Assembly (NCBI GenBank): GCA_963734665.1
Contig: CAVTIR010000007.1
Span: forward strand, 310,001 to 374,000
DNA: 64,000 nucleotides
Direction of reading: 5' to 3'
From: Trebonia sp963734665
GTDB lineage: Bacteria > Actinomycetota > Actinomycetes > Streptosporangiales > Streptosporangiaceae
Below the pieces are notes generated by a model that was not told the origin of the DNA, did not search any database, and worked only from the letters and a program-made list of their open reading frames with translations. The position numbers and the translations under genes were made by a program. The number at the start of each line of letters is the position of its first letter. Positions within the stretch are counted from its first letter, which is position 1. Below, in pieces: positions 8,101 to 16,735 of this stretch.

Positions 8101-10190
8101 AGCGTCCGGTCGTCTGGCACGTGCCCGGTCGCCTCCCGCTGATCGGAAAGGTACGCCACGAGGTTGCGCGCGGCCAGCGGGTCAAGCCCGCTCGCGGTCA
8201 GCGACGTCACGGCCTTGCCCTCCGGCAGAGCGGCCAGCTCGCGCACCTTCGCGCCGAGGGCGCGACCGAGCTCGGCGGGGCGCCCAGGCGTGTCACCGTG
8301 CCAGAACGGCAGCTTGCCCGGCTGGCCGGGCGCGGGCAGCACGAGCACCCGGTCGGGCGTGATGTCCTCGATCCGCCACGACGAGGCGCCGAGCACGAAC
8401 ACGTCGCCGACCCGCGACTCGTACACCATCTCCTCGTCGAGCTCCCCCACCCGCCGCGGCGCCCGGGCCGACTCCTGCGACGCGGGCAGGAATACCCCGA
8501 AGTACCCCCGGTCGGGGATCGTTCCCCCGCTGGTCACGGCGAGCCTCTGCGCGCCTGGCCTGCCGTGGATGACCCCCGCGACCCGGTCCCACACGACCCG
8601 CGGCTTGAGGCCGGCGAACTCCTCGCCGGGGTACCGCCCGGCGAGCATGTCGAGCACCGCCTCGAGCACGGACCTGGTCAGTGTCGCGAACGGCGCGGAC
8701 CGCCGGATCACGGCCTCCAGGTCGTCGACCGCCCAGTCGTCGAGCGCGGCCATCGCGACGACCTGCTGGGCGAGCACGTCGAGCGGGTTGCGGGGGATGC
8801 GCAGCTCCTCGATCGCCCCGGCCTGCATCCGGTCGGCGACCACGGCGGCCTGCACGAGGTCGGCGGCGTACTTGGGGAAGATCACGCCCCGCGACACGTC
8901 CCCCACGTTGTGCCCGGCGCGGCCGACCCGTTGCAGTCCGCTGGCCACCGACGGCGGCGACTCGACCTGGATGACCAGGTCGACCGCGCCCATGTCGATG
9001 CCGAGCTCAAGGCTGGAGGTCGCGACGACGGCGGGCAGCCGCCCGGCCTTGAGTGCCTCCTCGATCTCGGTCCGCTCCTGCCGCGACACCGACCCGTGGT
9101 GCGCCCGCGCGATGACGACGGCCTCGGCGTCGGCCCCATCCCCGGACACACTGCTGCCCGGCACCCCGCCGGCGGCGACGAAGGCCCGCTCCGTCGCCAG
9201 CTCGTTGAGCCGCCCGCAGAGCCTTTCCGCCAGCCGCCGCGAGTTGGCGAACACGATCGTCGACTGGTGCGCCTGGATCAGGTCGAGTACCCGCTCCTCG
9301 ACATGCGGCCAGATCGACCGGCGCGGCACCGGGTCATCGTCGCCTACCGGGCCACTCGTCACCGGCATTTCCGACAAGTCGCGCATGTCCTCGACGGGCA
9401 CGACAACCTGAAGCTCGATCCGCTTCGAGCTGGCCGGCTGTACCACGGTCACCGGCCGCGCCCCGCCGAGGAATGACGCGACCTCGGCGGCGGGCCGCAC
9501 GGTGGCAGACAGCCCCACTCGCTGCGCCCGCCCGCCGGTACCAGAGGAACCGCCCCGCAGCGCGTCGAGTCGCTCGAGCGACAGCGCGAGGTGCGCCCCG
9601 CGCTTGGTCCCCGCCACAGCGTGGATCTCGTCCACGATGACCGTTTCCACCTCACGCAGCGTCTCCCGTGCCTGCGAGGTGAGCAGCAAGAACAGCGATT
9701 CCGGCGTGGTGATGAGGATGTCGGGCGGTCGGGTCACGAGCCTGCGCCTGTCCTCGGTCGCGGTGTCCCCGGTCCGCACCGCCACCTGGATGTCCGGCTC
9801 GGGCAGCCCGAGCCGCTGCGCCGCCTGCCTGATCCCGGTGAGCGGCGACCGCAGGTTCCGCTCGATGTCCACGGCCAGGGCCTTCAGCGGCGAGATGTAA
9901 AGCACCCGCGTCCGGCGCTTCCGGTCCGAAGGCGGAGGCGCGGACGAAAGCCGGTCAAGCGCCCACAGGAATGCGGCGAGGGTCTTCCCGGACCCGGTAG
10001 GGGCAATAACAAGAGTGTCTGTCCCTTTCCCGCCCGTTCCCGCCCCACCGATTGCCTGCCAGGCCTGTGCCTGCGCCTGCGTAGGCACTGCGAAGGCACT
10101 CTCGAACCACGCCCGCGTCGCGGTCGAGAACCTGTCAAGAGCCCCCGCGCTACTCACCGGACCAGCAATACCCGACCCTTCTCCCGTCAT
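5178..10190 (-). CDS. lhr: Lhr-family ATP-dependent DNA helicase (Lhr-Core plus CTD)
   Basis: 1670-aa SF2 helicase that tracks 3'-5' on single-stranded DNA and unwinds RNA:DNA hybrids; the mycobacterial protein is a DNA-damage-linked helicase. Motifs in order: Q-like region PTQAQAQAW (36-44), Walker A APTGSGKT (63-70), TTPESL (161-166), Walker B DEIH (187-190), motif III SAT (228-230), and RVGRAGH near residue 420 (motif VI). The long C-terminal region contains the winged-helix and beta domains typical of full-length Lhr (about 1500 aa). The extra length comes from a Gly/Arg/Ser-rich insert (about residues 1295-1400, DNA 5990-6310) that is not part of the known domain set. No partner gene overlaps it. 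Family very sure, exact role inferred. Confidence 0.92.
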   Translation of the reverse strand: MTGEGSGIAGPVSSAGALDRFSTATRAWFESAFAVPTQAQAQAWQAIGGAGTGGKGTDTLVIAPTGSGKTLAAFLWALDRLSSAPPPSDRKRRTRVLYISPLKALAVDIERNLRSPLTGIRQAAQRLGLPEPDIQVAVRTGDTATEDRRRLVTRPPDILITTPESLFLLLTSQARETLREVETVIVDEIHAVAGTKRGAHLALSLERLDALRGGSSGTGGRAQRVGLSATVRPAAEVASFLGGARPVTVVQPASSKRIELQVVVPVEDMRDLSEMPVTSGPVGDDDPVPRRSIWPHVEERVLDLIQAHQSTIVFANSRRLAERLCGRLNELATERAFVAAGGVPGSSVSGDGADAEAVVIARAHHGSVSRQERTEIEEALKAGRLPAVVATSSLELGIDMGAVDLVIQVESPPSVASGLQRVGRAGHNVGDVSRGVIFPKYAADLVQAAVVADRMQAGAIEELRIPRNPLDVLAQQVVAMAALDDWAVDDLEAVIRRSAPFATLTRSVLEAVLDMLAGRYPGEEFAGLKPRVVWDRVAGVIHGRPGAQRLAVTSGGTIPDRGYFGVFLPASQESARAPRRVGELDEEMVYESRVGDVFVLGASSWRIEDITPDRVLVLPAPGQPGKLPFWHGDTPGRPAELGRALGAKVRELAALPEGKAVTSLTASGLDPLAARNLVAYLSDQREATGHVPDDRTLVVERFRDELGDWRVVLHSPYGDRVHAPWALAITARLRERYGGMDVQALHTDDGIIIRVPDSDEPPPAGIALIDPEEIADIITAEVGGSALFASRFRECAARALLLPRRQPGRRTPLWQQRQRSAQLLEVAAQFPGFPITLETVRECLQDVFDVPALTEVLRDLAARRIRLVEVQTGTPSPFGRNLLFRYVGAFMYEGDAPLAERRAQALALDPALLAELLGTEGLRELLDPAVVAEAEADLQHLSPSRQCKDAERVADLLRTSGPLTADEVVARSASPESAAGWLSGLSASRRVIEVRVAGQPMWAAVEDAGRLRDALGVALPVGIPEVFTEVLPDPLGNLVARWARTHGPFTAADLAARYGLGVAVVGMALRRLAADGRVAEGEFLASRHGTQWCDSGVLRMLRRRCLARLRKEAEPVPPAALGRFLPAWHGIGSGRSRRADASAVLEAIERLAGAPVPASALETLVLPGRVPGYSPALLDELTAAGEVVWAGAGSVGTGDGWLVLAPAESAPLLLPEPGELTMTPLHGALLTALGGGGGMFFRMLSDRVAAVLDGHPADDGDLVAALWDLAWAGLVSNDTLAPLRVVTSGGSPVRRPAGPRRATGSSLAADLGSVGRDKAWDSRGIGNASSDPGGASGRGVDRGYASGGRGGLGGSIPGVFNPRPASRGGSGFAGGYAASGRYGRGTRRAAMPTRTGPPTASGRWSLLPERYGLPEADGVLAVDGLPGGSASGIDPGAATMRAHALALTLLERHGVVTKGAVAAERIPGGFAAVYPVLRAMEETGQCRRGYFVEGLGGAQFALPGAVDRMRALAGDAVAAAADPSAGAGFLAAPALPGQPARSEDSRRAVVLAAADPAQPYGAALPWPTRPEETATSHRPGRKAGAVVVLFAGELVLYVERGGKTLLSWTEDPAALEPCAQVLATAVRDGALGRITVEKADGGMVGMDSPLTRALESAGFRHTPRGLRLRG

Positions 10191-10357
10191 CCATCCAGTC
10201 TGCCCCCACCCCCCGACAATCCAGACCGCGCTGAGTCAGCCCGGACACGACGTTCCGCGCTCGCTCGGTGATTTCTCATGCTCAAGACAACCTTTCGGGG
10301 CCACCCGCTAGTGCAGTGCTCGCAATTGCTCAGCCACGAACGGTAAGTTCCTGTGCC

Positions 10358-11131
10358 GTGAAACGGCGGGACTCAGGGTCCAGGTTGGCCATCATCGCCC
10401 GGCTGGCGGCCGCGGTGGCGCTGCTCGCCGCCCTCGCAGGCTGCTCCGAGGGAGCGCAGACAAGCGCGAGCCAGGTGAGCGCTACCCACAAGGCAGAGCC
10501 GAGCAAGAGCAAGGCGCCGAGCCCGAGCGAGAAGCCCACGCCAAAGTCAACCCCAGCCGCAACGCCGACCCCGACGAAGCCGTCCGCCCTCCCGGTCGCC
10601 TCCGCGAGCGCCGCCACTCTCCCGCAAACCAGCGCCTTCCCGAAGACCACGGACGCCGCCTTCAGTAACGCCGTCCACGACATCTGGCTGGCGGTCACCA
10701 CCGGTGACGCAGAATACGCCCTGCCCGCGTTCTTCCCCGAGAAGGCCTACGAGCAGGTCAAGGCCATCGCAGACCCGGAATCCGACTGGGAGGACAGGCT
10801 CTGGTACGACTTCACCCTCGACCTGGCCGCCGTCCACAAGCTCGTCAAGCCAAGCGCCACGCTCACCAAGGTCATCGTCCCGACCCAGTACGCGCAGTGG
10901 ATCCCGGAAGGTGCCTGCGACAACAGCATCGGCTACTGGCACGTCCCCGGATCGAGGGTCGTGTACCGGCAAGACGGGACAACGTACTCGTTCGGAATAG
11001 CTTCCTTCATCTCCTGGCGCGGCGACTGGTACCTCGTCCACCTGGGCGCGCTGTCCCGCAGCGGCGCGTACGGCATCATCGACGACCCGGAGCAGGGCGA
11101 GGGCGTCCCCGGACCGCCCGGCGGCTGCTAG
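10358..11131 (+). CDS. Putative lipoprotein, 257 aa
   Basis: I start it at GTG 10358 (VKRRDSGSRLAIIARL), which gives a textbook lipoprotein signal with lipobox LAGC, Cys29; an upstream ATG at 10268 would bury the signal. After the Cys comes a Ser/Thr/Pro/Lys-rich linker to about residue 105, then a ~150-residue globular domain (AFSNAVHDIWLAVTTGD, then YDFTLDLAAVHKLV, SRVVYRQDGTTYSFGIASFI, WRGDWYLVHLG) resembling small ligand-binding or NTF2-like lipoprotein domains. Anchored outside the membrane by inference. It converges on the Septum_form gene with 26 bp between stops and no obvious terminator. Confidence 0.7.
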   Translation: MKRRDSGSRLAIIARLAAAVALLAALAGCSEGAQTSASQVSATHKAEPSKSKAPSPSEKPTPKSTPAATPTPTKPSALPVASASAATLPQTSAFPKTTDAAFSNAVHDIWLAVTTGDAEYALPAFFPEKAYEQVKAIADPESDWEDRLWYDFTLDLAAVHKLVKPSATLTKVIVPTQYAQWIPEGACDNSIGYWHVPGSRVVYRQDGTTYSFGIASFISWRGDWYLVHLGALSRSGAYGIIDDPEQGEGVPGPPGGC

Positions 11132-11157
11132 CCGAGATTAACTAGGGCAACCAAGAG

Positions 11158-12138
11158 TTAGCTCGCGCTTGCCGAAGCCCCCCGCACCGACCCGGTGAGC
11201 TCCCCGCTCGACGCCCGCACCTCGCAGATCACGGTCCGGGTCCCCGCCTGCCAGGCGACGGAGTCCGGGTACACGTAGGTGGACGAGAGGCTGATCGCGA
11301 GCTGCGGGTTCACGTACCCGGTGAGCCGGCTGGCGCAGTCGCTGCTTGCCGTCGCCTGGGCCGCGGCGTCACCCGGCCACTTCGTCCCGGGGAGCGCGAA
11401 CGTCGCGAACACCTCGGCCACGTGCGGCGAGTCACACGAGATCAGCGAGTATGACTGCCCCTGCGGATCGAAGCAGTCCCCAGTCCGCAGCGAGAACACC
11501 GCAGACTTCTTGTAGGTGATCTTCACCGGCTTCTTGAAGCCGTGCGTTACCGATCCGACGATGGCGATCGCCCCGCCGACGATCGCCGCCGCGAGCACCA
11601 CGAATCCGAACGCGAGCAGCACCCTGGGCCACCGCCGCGCCCGCCGGGGCTCAGCGATCTCGTCGGACTCGTAATCCTCGTAGGCCTCGTCGTAGTCAAC
11701 GTCCTCGTCATACTCAAGGTCCTCGTCACCCTCGGGACCTTCGTCATCCGCGTAGTCTTCGTAGTCTTCGTAGCCCTCGCCGGACTCTTCGGGCCCGTCG
11801 CCTACATTGGCCCCGCCGCCTCCATCAGGCTCGCCACGCGCGACGCTCTCGCCACGCGCGACGCTCTCGCCACGCGCGACGCTCTCGCCACGCGCGTCAG
11901 ACTCGCCGGGTTCGCCCGCGTCGGGAGGCTCGTCGTCATCTCCCGCTGTCTCCTCACGCACCGTAGCCCCGTCCGGTGCGGCCGCCTGGTCCGGCACCAA
12001 GGCCGCCGCCGGGGCGATGGCCGTTACCGCCGGCTCCGCCCCATCCGTTACCGTCGGCTCCGCTCCATCCGCTCCCGCGCCTGGCTCAACCGCGCCGACG
12101 GCGTCCGGTTTACCGTCGCCTGTGGCTTCCGTCGACAT
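11158..12138 (-). CDS. Septum_form-domain membrane protein with acidic N-terminus
   Basis: 326 aa. Residues 1-165 are a disordered acidic tail with hexapeptide repeats ARGESV and Glu/Asp/Tyr tracts; residues about 170-195 form one transmembrane helix (VLLAFGFVVLAAAIVGGAIA) preceded by RRARRWPR; the rest is extracellular. That domain has the Septum_form pattern (PF13845): FSLRTGDCFD, SCDSPHVAEVFATF, WPGDAAAQ, a Cys in DCAS, YVYPDSVAWQAG and ICEV, with four Cys probably paired. The family is named from an actinobacterial septation-associated protein; its biochemical role is not established. The repeat-bearing tail is unusual in length. It lies upstream and divergent from DUF3046. Confidence 0.7.
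   Translation of the reverse strand: MSTEATGDGKPDAVGAVEPGAGADGAEPTVTDGAEPAVTAIAPAAALVPDQAAAPDGATVREETAGDDDEPPDAGEPGESDARGESVARGESVARGESVARGEPDGGGGANVGDGPEESGEGYEDYEDYADDEGPEGDEDLEYDEDVDYDEAYEDYESDEIAEPRRARRWPRVLLAFGFVVLAAAIVGGAIAIVGSVTHGFKKPVKITYKKSAVFSLRTGDCFDPQGQSYSLISCDSPHVAEVFATFALPGTKWPGDAAAQATASSDCASRLTGYVNPQLAISLSSTYVYPDSVAWQAGTRTVICEVRASSGELTGSVRGASASAS
11833..11904 (-). repeat. 18-bp tandem repeat in coding sequence (ARGESV)
   Basis: GCCACGCGCGACGCTCTC occurs three times perfectly (11833, 11851, 11869), followed by one decayed unit. It encodes the hexapeptide ARGESV on the minus strand and lengthens the disordered cytosolic tail without changing the frame. Confidence 0.9.
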
Positions 12139-12310
12139 CTCGCTCCTGCTCCGCGGTGCCGGACAGTTCGCCGCACACGTCTCTTACACAACAAAGTTCC
12201 CCGTCTGGCACAACGACATACCAACCTTAAATGTCCCGATTATCCCCCAGAGATCCTGAAAATCTACTGCGGGTCCGCGTTCCCCGTTCAAGCCCCGGTA
12301 GCCTGGGACG

Positions 12311-12505
12311 ATGCGGCTGACGGAGTTCTGGACGCGGATGCGCGAGCAGTTCGGCGACGCCTACGCGGAGAGCGTCGCGAAGGACTACGTGCTGTCCAGC
12401 CTCGGGAACCGCACGGTGAACAAGGCCCTCGCCGACGGCGAGGACGCCAAGGTGGTGTGGCGCGCGGTCGGCGAGACGTTCAACGTCCCTGATCGCCTCC
12501 GTTAA
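12311..12505 (+). CDS. DUF3046 family protein
   Basis: 64-aa cytosolic protein (MRLTEFWTRMREQFGDAYAE, ending VWRAVGETFNVPDRLR). This is the DUF3046 family; the M. tuberculosis member that I recall (Rv2738c) lies next to recA. Function is unknown. Here recA is 14 kb away because a phosphonate island and an exporter sit between. The ATG is about 7 bases after a -10-like TAGCCT (12299-12304), so the mRNA may be leaderless. Family assignment is firm from length, motif DYVLSSLGNRTV and locus. Confidence 0.85.
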   Translation: MRLTEFWTRMREQFGDAYAESVAKDYVLSSLGNRTVNKALADGEDAKVVWRAVGETFNVPDRLR

Positions 12506-12776
12506 ACGGACAAAACAGCACAAGAAGGCACGGGCTGAGATGTCTGCCGTGCTGTGATTCTGTCCGCTTCCCATGTGAGTTTGTCCGAACGTGTGGGTTC
12601 TTCGCCCTCTCCTGCCCCACTGCTCGATCGGCATCGCTGGCGCTTATCACGACATTTCATACCCGGCAACTGTGTTTAACCTTCCTCCGCCGTTTGCCCG
12701 GATGTCTATTGCGCTGTAGCCAGCCCGTCATGTTCTGCCTCCACCGTTGGTTACGCCAAGTTAACAAGTTGACCTG

Positions 12777-12794
12777 CCGGTTCGGGCGAACCGG
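12777..12794. promoter_or_regulatory. Palindrome 15 bp before phnD
   Basis: CCGGTTCG-GG-CGAACCGG, perfect 8-bp arms, sits immediately before the phnD ribosome site (GGAGAGG). A second imperfect inverted repeat, TTGG-TTACG-CCAA, lies just upstream near 12747-12759. Either could be an operator or a translation-controlling hairpin. Neither matches the palindromes at the phnF start. Confidence 0.4.
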
Positions 12795-12809
12795 CGGAGA
12801 GGAACATAC

Positions 12810-13790
12810 GTGCGTAGGCCTCGCATCCTCAGATGGGCCCCGCTGGCTGCGGCCGCCGTCCTGACCGTCACTGCCGTGGCGGCCTGCTCAAGCTCCAGCT
12901 CCACAGGTACGGCGGCCGCCGGGGGCACCGGCAACACCGTGAACTCGACATGGCCGACGCAGATCACCTACGGTGCGGTCGGCGAGGACAACTCCACCAC
13001 CCTGCTGGAGAGCCTTGCGCCGCTGCAGAAGCTGCTGAAGGCCAAGATGGACGTCACGATGAAGGTCACCACCGGCACGAGCTACGCGGCGATGATCGAG
13101 GCGCAGGAGGCCGGCAAGGCCCAGCTCGTCTCCTACGGCCCGTTCTCCTACTGGATCGCGCTCAACCACGGCCTCAAGATCTCGAACGTCGGCCTCCTCA
13201 TCTCCGCGCCGAACACCGACGGCGGCTACTACAGCGAGGCCGTCGTCGACCCGCAGCGCACGACGGGCATCACGAGCCTCAAGGACGCAGCGGGCAAGAA
13301 GACCTGCTTCTCCGACCCCGCGTCGACTTCCGGCTACCTGTACCCGTCCTACGGGCTGCTGCAGGACGGCATCAGCCCGAGCACGGGCGTCACGCCGGTC
13401 TTCGCCGGCAGCGACAGCACCACGGCGATTGACGTCGCCGAGGGCAGCTGCCAGGTCGGCTTCACCAACAACCTCAACCTCCCAGACGTCTTTACTGCGA
13501 ACCACATCTCCAAGTCGGCCCTCAAGGTCATCTGGACCTCGCCCGAGATCCCGGGTAACCCGACCGCCGTGAGCGACTCGCTCCCGGCGTCCTTCCGCAC
13601 CGAGCTGGAGAAGGTCCTGGTCGACGACGGCAACTCGACCTACATGGCGGCGCACGGCTACTGCTCGTCGGAGACCGCGTGCACGACCGAGACCGGCCAG
13701 TGGGGCTATGCGAATCCGTCACTCGCGAACTACAGCACGATCGGCCAGATCTGCAAGCTCACCAAGTCCCCCTCCTGCAACCTGAACTAA
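12810..13790 (+). CDS. phnD: Phosphonate ABC transporter substrate-binding lipoprotein PhnD
   Basis: 326 aa from GTG 12810, with GGAGAGG 9 bases upstream. Lipobox VAAC gives Cys26. The remainder is the type-II periplasmic-binding fold of PhnD: THYGAVGEDN-like segment (ITYGAVGEDNSTTLLESLAP), VTTGTSYAAMIEAQEAGKAQ, the hinge YSEAVVDPQ, and CFSDPASTSGYLYPSYGL, which in PhnD forms the phosphonate pocket by helix dipoles and Ser/Thr side chains. It captures phosphonates outside the membrane for the PhnC/PhnE importer encoded next. Four additional Cys near the C-terminus (CSSETAC, ICKLTKSPSC) probably form disulfides. Phosphite or phosphate esters are alternative ligands. Confidence 0.9.
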   Translation: MRRPRILRWAPLAAAAVLTVTAVAACSSSSSTGTAAAGGTGNTVNSTWPTQITYGAVGEDNSTTLLESLAPLQKLLKAKMDVTMKVTTGTSYAAMIEAQEAGKAQLVSYGPFSYWIALNHGLKISNVGLLISAPNTDGGYYSEAVVDPQRTTGITSLKDAAGKKTCFSDPASTSGYLYPSYGLLQDGISPSTGVTPVFAGSDSTTAIDVAEGSCQVGFTNNLNLPDVFTANHISKSALKVIWTSPEIPGNPTAVSDSLPASFRTELEKVLVDDGNSTYMAAHGYCSSETACTTETGQWGYANPSLANYSTIGQICKLTKSPSCNLN

Positions 13791-13802
13791 CGGAGCCCTT
13801 TA

Positions 13803-14645
13803 ATGCACCCTCTGACGGATGAGGGCGGCACGGTGCCCGGTTGGACGGCCAATGAAGGCGTCCAGCCGGGCAGTCCGGCTACCGCGAACAAGACAGCCGA
13901 GGCCGCCGTCCGCCTGCACCAGGTCACCAAGGATTTCGCGGAAACCCGCGCGCTTGACACCGTCGACCTGACGGTGCCCCGCGGCCAGATGCTCGCCATC
14001 CTCGGCGCGTCGGGCTCCGGCAAGTCCACGCTGCTGCGCACGCTCAACGGCCTCGTCGTCCCCACGTCGGGCACGGTGCGCGTGCTCGGCTGTGACGTCA
14101 CGAGCGCCAAGGGCCGCCAGATGCGCGAGCTCCGCACCGGCGTGGGGTTCATCTTCCAGCAGTTCGGCCTGGTCGGCCGGCTCTCGGTGATGGAGAACGT
14201 GCTGTCGGGCGCGCTCGGCAGGATCAGGTTCCCGAGGGCGGGCGTGCTTGCCTACCCGCGCAGCCTGCGCCTCGAAGCCCTGGCCAACCTGGAGCGCGTC
14301 GGCCTTGGCGACCGCGCGTTCCAGCGTTCGGACACGCTGTCCGGCGGCCAGCAGCAGCGGGTCGCGATCGCGCGGACCCTCATGCAGCGACCGACCGTGC
14401 TGCTCGCCGACGAGCCGGTCGCCTCGCTCGACCCCGAGTCGTCCGCCTCCGTGATGGCGCTGCTGCTTGAGATCTGCCAGGAGAAGGGGCTGACGGTCAT
14501 CGCCAGCCTGCACCAGGTGGAGCTCGCCCGCGGCTGGGCCGACCGCCTTGTTGGCATGCGCCATGGCCGCGTCGTGCTCGACGGCAGCCCGAAGGAGCTC
14601 GGCAGCGAGGAAGTCATGGAGATCTACCGGGGCGTGGTCCGCTGA
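13803..14645 (+). CDS. phnC: Phosphonate ABC transporter ATP-binding protein PhnC
   Basis: 280-aa cytosolic ATPase of the phosphonate importer. Walker A GASGSGKST (near residue 69), Q-loop FIFQQFGLVGRLSVMENVL, signature LSGGQQQRVAIARTL and Walker B VLLADEPVASLDP are all present, followed by the H-loop SLHQVELA. The Q-loop VGRLSVMENVLSG is typical of PhnC. The first ~35 residues (EGGTVPGWTANEGVQPGSPA) are an extra disordered leader; a later start with no N-tail is not obvious. Starts 12 bp after phnD and overlaps phnE by one base (TGATG), so the three are one transcript. Confidence 0.93.
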   Translation: MHPLTDEGGTVPGWTANEGVQPGSPATANKTAEAAVRLHQVTKDFAETRALDTVDLTVPRGQMLAILGASGSGKSTLLRTLNGLVVPTSGTVRVLGCDVTSAKGRQMRELRTGVGFIFQQFGLVGRLSVMENVLSGALGRIRFPRAGVLAYPRSLRLEALANLERVGLGDRAFQRSDTLSGGQQQRVAIARTLMQRPTVLLADEPVASLDPESSASVMALLLEICQEKGLTVIASLHQVELARGWADRLVGMRHGRVVLDGSPKELGSEEVMEIYRGVVR

Positions 14646-16435
14646 TGGCGGCGCCCACGGCGGAGGCAACCCGGCGGCAGGCCCCCGTGCGCACGGCGCC
14701 GCCATGGACCAGGCAGCGGTACAGCCTGATCGCCCTGGCGGTGCTCACTATCGTGGCCCTGGTCGCCGGGTGGCGCTACATCGGTATGGGCGTGCTGCCG
14801 CTGTTCACCGGGATCGGGAACATCTTCAGGTTCATCGGCCAGACGGTCCCGCCGCAGTTCTCCGACTTCCCGCACACCCTGAACCAGGCGCTCATCACCG
14901 TCTGCATGGCCATCATCGGCACCGCGCTGTCCGCCGTCCTCGGCGTCATCGTCGGTTTCCTCGCGGCGCGGAACACCACGCCGCACCCAGCGGTCCGCTG
15001 GGTGGCCCGCGGGATTATTGTCCTGTGCCGGTCGATCCCCGACCTCGTCTTCGCGATCATCCTCGTGGAGGCGCTCGGGGTCGGCGTGCTGCCTGGGGTG
15101 CTCGCGCTCGGCTTCCACTCCGTCGGCATGCTCGGCAAGCTGTTCGCCGAGGCGATCGAGCAGGTCCCCGAGCAGCCCAGGGAGGCGGTCACCGCCACCG
15201 GGGCAGGCCGGCTGCAGAACCTGGCGACGAGCGTCTGGCCGCAGGTCATGCCGGCGTTCTCGTCGATCACGCTGTACCGGCTCGACATCAACCTGCGCAG
15301 CTCGGTCATCCTCGGCTACGTCGGGGCCGGCGGCATCGGCTTCCTGCTCAACCAGGACATGGGGACCCTGAACTTCAGGAACGGCGTCGGCATCGTGATC
15401 GTGATCTTCGTGCTGATCGTGCTCATGGAGTACGTCTCCGCGCTGATCCGCCACTCGCTGATCGGCGCGGACGCCCCCGCCATCTCGGGCAGGGCCGGCA
15501 AGCAAGCGCCGCCGCGGCTGTCCCGCTGGCTAGGCGCCCCTTTCCCCAAGCCGCACCAGGAGCTCCACTCAGCCAACGGGCGCGCGCCGTCCAGCGCCGG
15601 GCGGAAGGGCACGGGCACAGGGCAGGTACCGGGCACCGGCCAGGCGCAGCGCCGCGACCCGACGCGCCCGCCGTGGACGCGCACCCGGGTACAGCAGAAC
15701 CTGTTCGCCGCCGGCGCCGTCGTGCTGGTGATTGTTTCGCTCTGGGTAACCAAGATCAACCCGCTCACGGCGGTCACCGACGCGCGGCAGGTCTGGGACA
15801 CGTTCGCGCTGTACTTCCCGCCCGACTTCTCCACCGACCGGGCAGGCCTGATCAGCGGCACGCTCCAGTCGATCAGCGTCGCCTTGGTCGCGACCGTGGT
15901 CGGCCTGCTGTTCGCGCTGCCGATCGGGCTCGCGGCATCCAGGAACGTCGCGGGCCGGTGGCTCTACATGACCACGCGCGGCTTCCTCGTCATCGTCCGC
16001 GCGGTCCCCGAGCTGATCCTCGCGATCGTGTTCGTGGTCGCCGTCGGCCTCGGCCTGATGGCCGGCACGTTCGCCCTCATCGTCGGCACGGTCGGCTTCA
16101 TGTCGAAGCTGGTCGCCGACGGGATTGAGGAGGTAAACCCCGTCCCGAGGGAGGCGGTGCTCTCCGCGGGCGCGGCCAAGATGCAGGAGACCGTCACCTC
16201 GGTGATCCTGCCGACGGCTCCCGCGCTCGTCGGCAACTCCATGTACATGCTCGACGTCAACTTCCGCTCCTCGACGGTCCTGGGCCTCGTGGGCGGCGGC
16301 GGCATCGGCTTCCTCCTCTTCCAGTCCATCCAGATCCTCGACTACCGCACCACGGGCGCGATCATCATCTCCACGTTCGTCGTGGTCCTGGTCATCGAGA
16401 TCCTCACGAACTGGCTTCGCAAGATAGTCATCTAG
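14645..16435 (+). CDS. phnE: Phosphonate ABC transporter permease PhnE, two permease domains fused
   Basis: 596 aa. Residues about 20-265 and about 340-596 are two complete PhnE-like permeases, each with about six membrane helices and a BPD-type EAA loop (AIEQVPEQPREAVTATGAG; GIEEVNPVPREAVLSAGAA). Each ends in the same phrase YVGAGGIGFLL / LVGGGGIGFLL. The linker (about 270-335) is Pro/Gly/basic and soluble. In E. coli PhnE is a homodimer; many actinobacteria carry two separate phnE genes, so here both halves are in one chain, forming the full channel with a PhnC dimer. Start ATG 14645 overlaps the phnC stop. A strong hairpin follows the stop at 16530-16575. Confidence 0.92.
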   Translation: MAAPTAEATRRQAPVRTAPPWTRQRYSLIALAVLTIVALVAGWRYIGMGVLPLFTGIGNIFRFIGQTVPPQFSDFPHTLNQALITVCMAIIGTALSAVLGVIVGFLAARNTTPHPAVRWVARGIIVLCRSIPDLVFAIILVEALGVGVLPGVLALGFHSVGMLGKLFAEAIEQVPEQPREAVTATGAGRLQNLATSVWPQVMPAFSSITLYRLDINLRSSVILGYVGAGGIGFLLNQDMGTLNFRNGVGIVIVIFVLIVLMEYVSALIRHSLIGADAPAISGRAGKQAPPRLSRWLGAPFPKPHQELHSANGRAPSSAGRKGTGTGQVPGTGQAQRRDPTRPPWTRTRVQQNLFAAGAVVLVIVSLWVTKINPLTAVTDARQVWDTFALYFPPDFSTDRAGLISGTLQSISVALVATVVGLLFALPIGLAASRNVAGRWLYMTTRGFLVIVRAVPELILAIVFVVAVGLGLMAGTFALIVGTVGFMSKLVADGIEEVNPVPREAVLSAGAAKMQETVTSVILPTAPALVGNSMYMLDVNFRSSTVLGLVGGGGIGFLLFQSIQILDYRTTGAIIISTFVVVLVIEILTNWLRKIVI

Positions 16436-16529
16436 CTCCGAATCCCCAATAGCTCGTCTGTACCCCTCCAACCCCTAGGGAGCGCCCCGGCACCACCCAG
16501 AGCAATCACACCGCAGCACTACCCAGAGC

Positions 16530-16575
16530 CGAAGGCGCCCGGCCGCGCCCCCCTCCCCGCAGCCGGGCGCCTTCG
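16530..16575 (+). terminator. Transcription terminator after phnDCE
   Basis: Perfect 14-bp inverted repeat: arms CGAAGGCGCCCGGC (16530-16543) and GCCGGGCGCCTTCG (16562-16575), 18-base loop. No long T-run follows, usual for GC-rich actinobacteria. It can act on both strands and separates converging phnE and phnM. Confidence 0.8.
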
Positions 16576-16684
16576 CTTGCCCTCGCATGGGGATGATTGT
16601 GGCAACGACGCCGCCTGTGAACTGCGGAGATGACGGGCCAGTCAGATGCCGGATAGTCAGGCGCGGCCTGGCAGGTTACGACAA

Positions 16685-16720
16685 GCGCCCGGTCCTGACG
16701 GCTTCGTCAGGGCCGGGCGC
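16685..16720 (-). terminator. Transcription terminator after phnM
   Basis: 16-bp stem with a single G-U pair: arms GCGCCCGGTCCTGACG (16685-16700) and CGTCAGGGCCGGGCGC (16705-16720), loop GCTT. It lies 15 bp downstream of the phnM stop on the minus strand. Confidence 0.8.
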
Positions 16721-16735
16721 GTTGTGCCCCCTGGG

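Noticed and set aside
7371..9476. 701-codon open frame antisense to lhr
   Set aside because: Typical third-position GC shadow: Arg/Pro/His/Gly-rich, no motif, fully inside the helicase gene.
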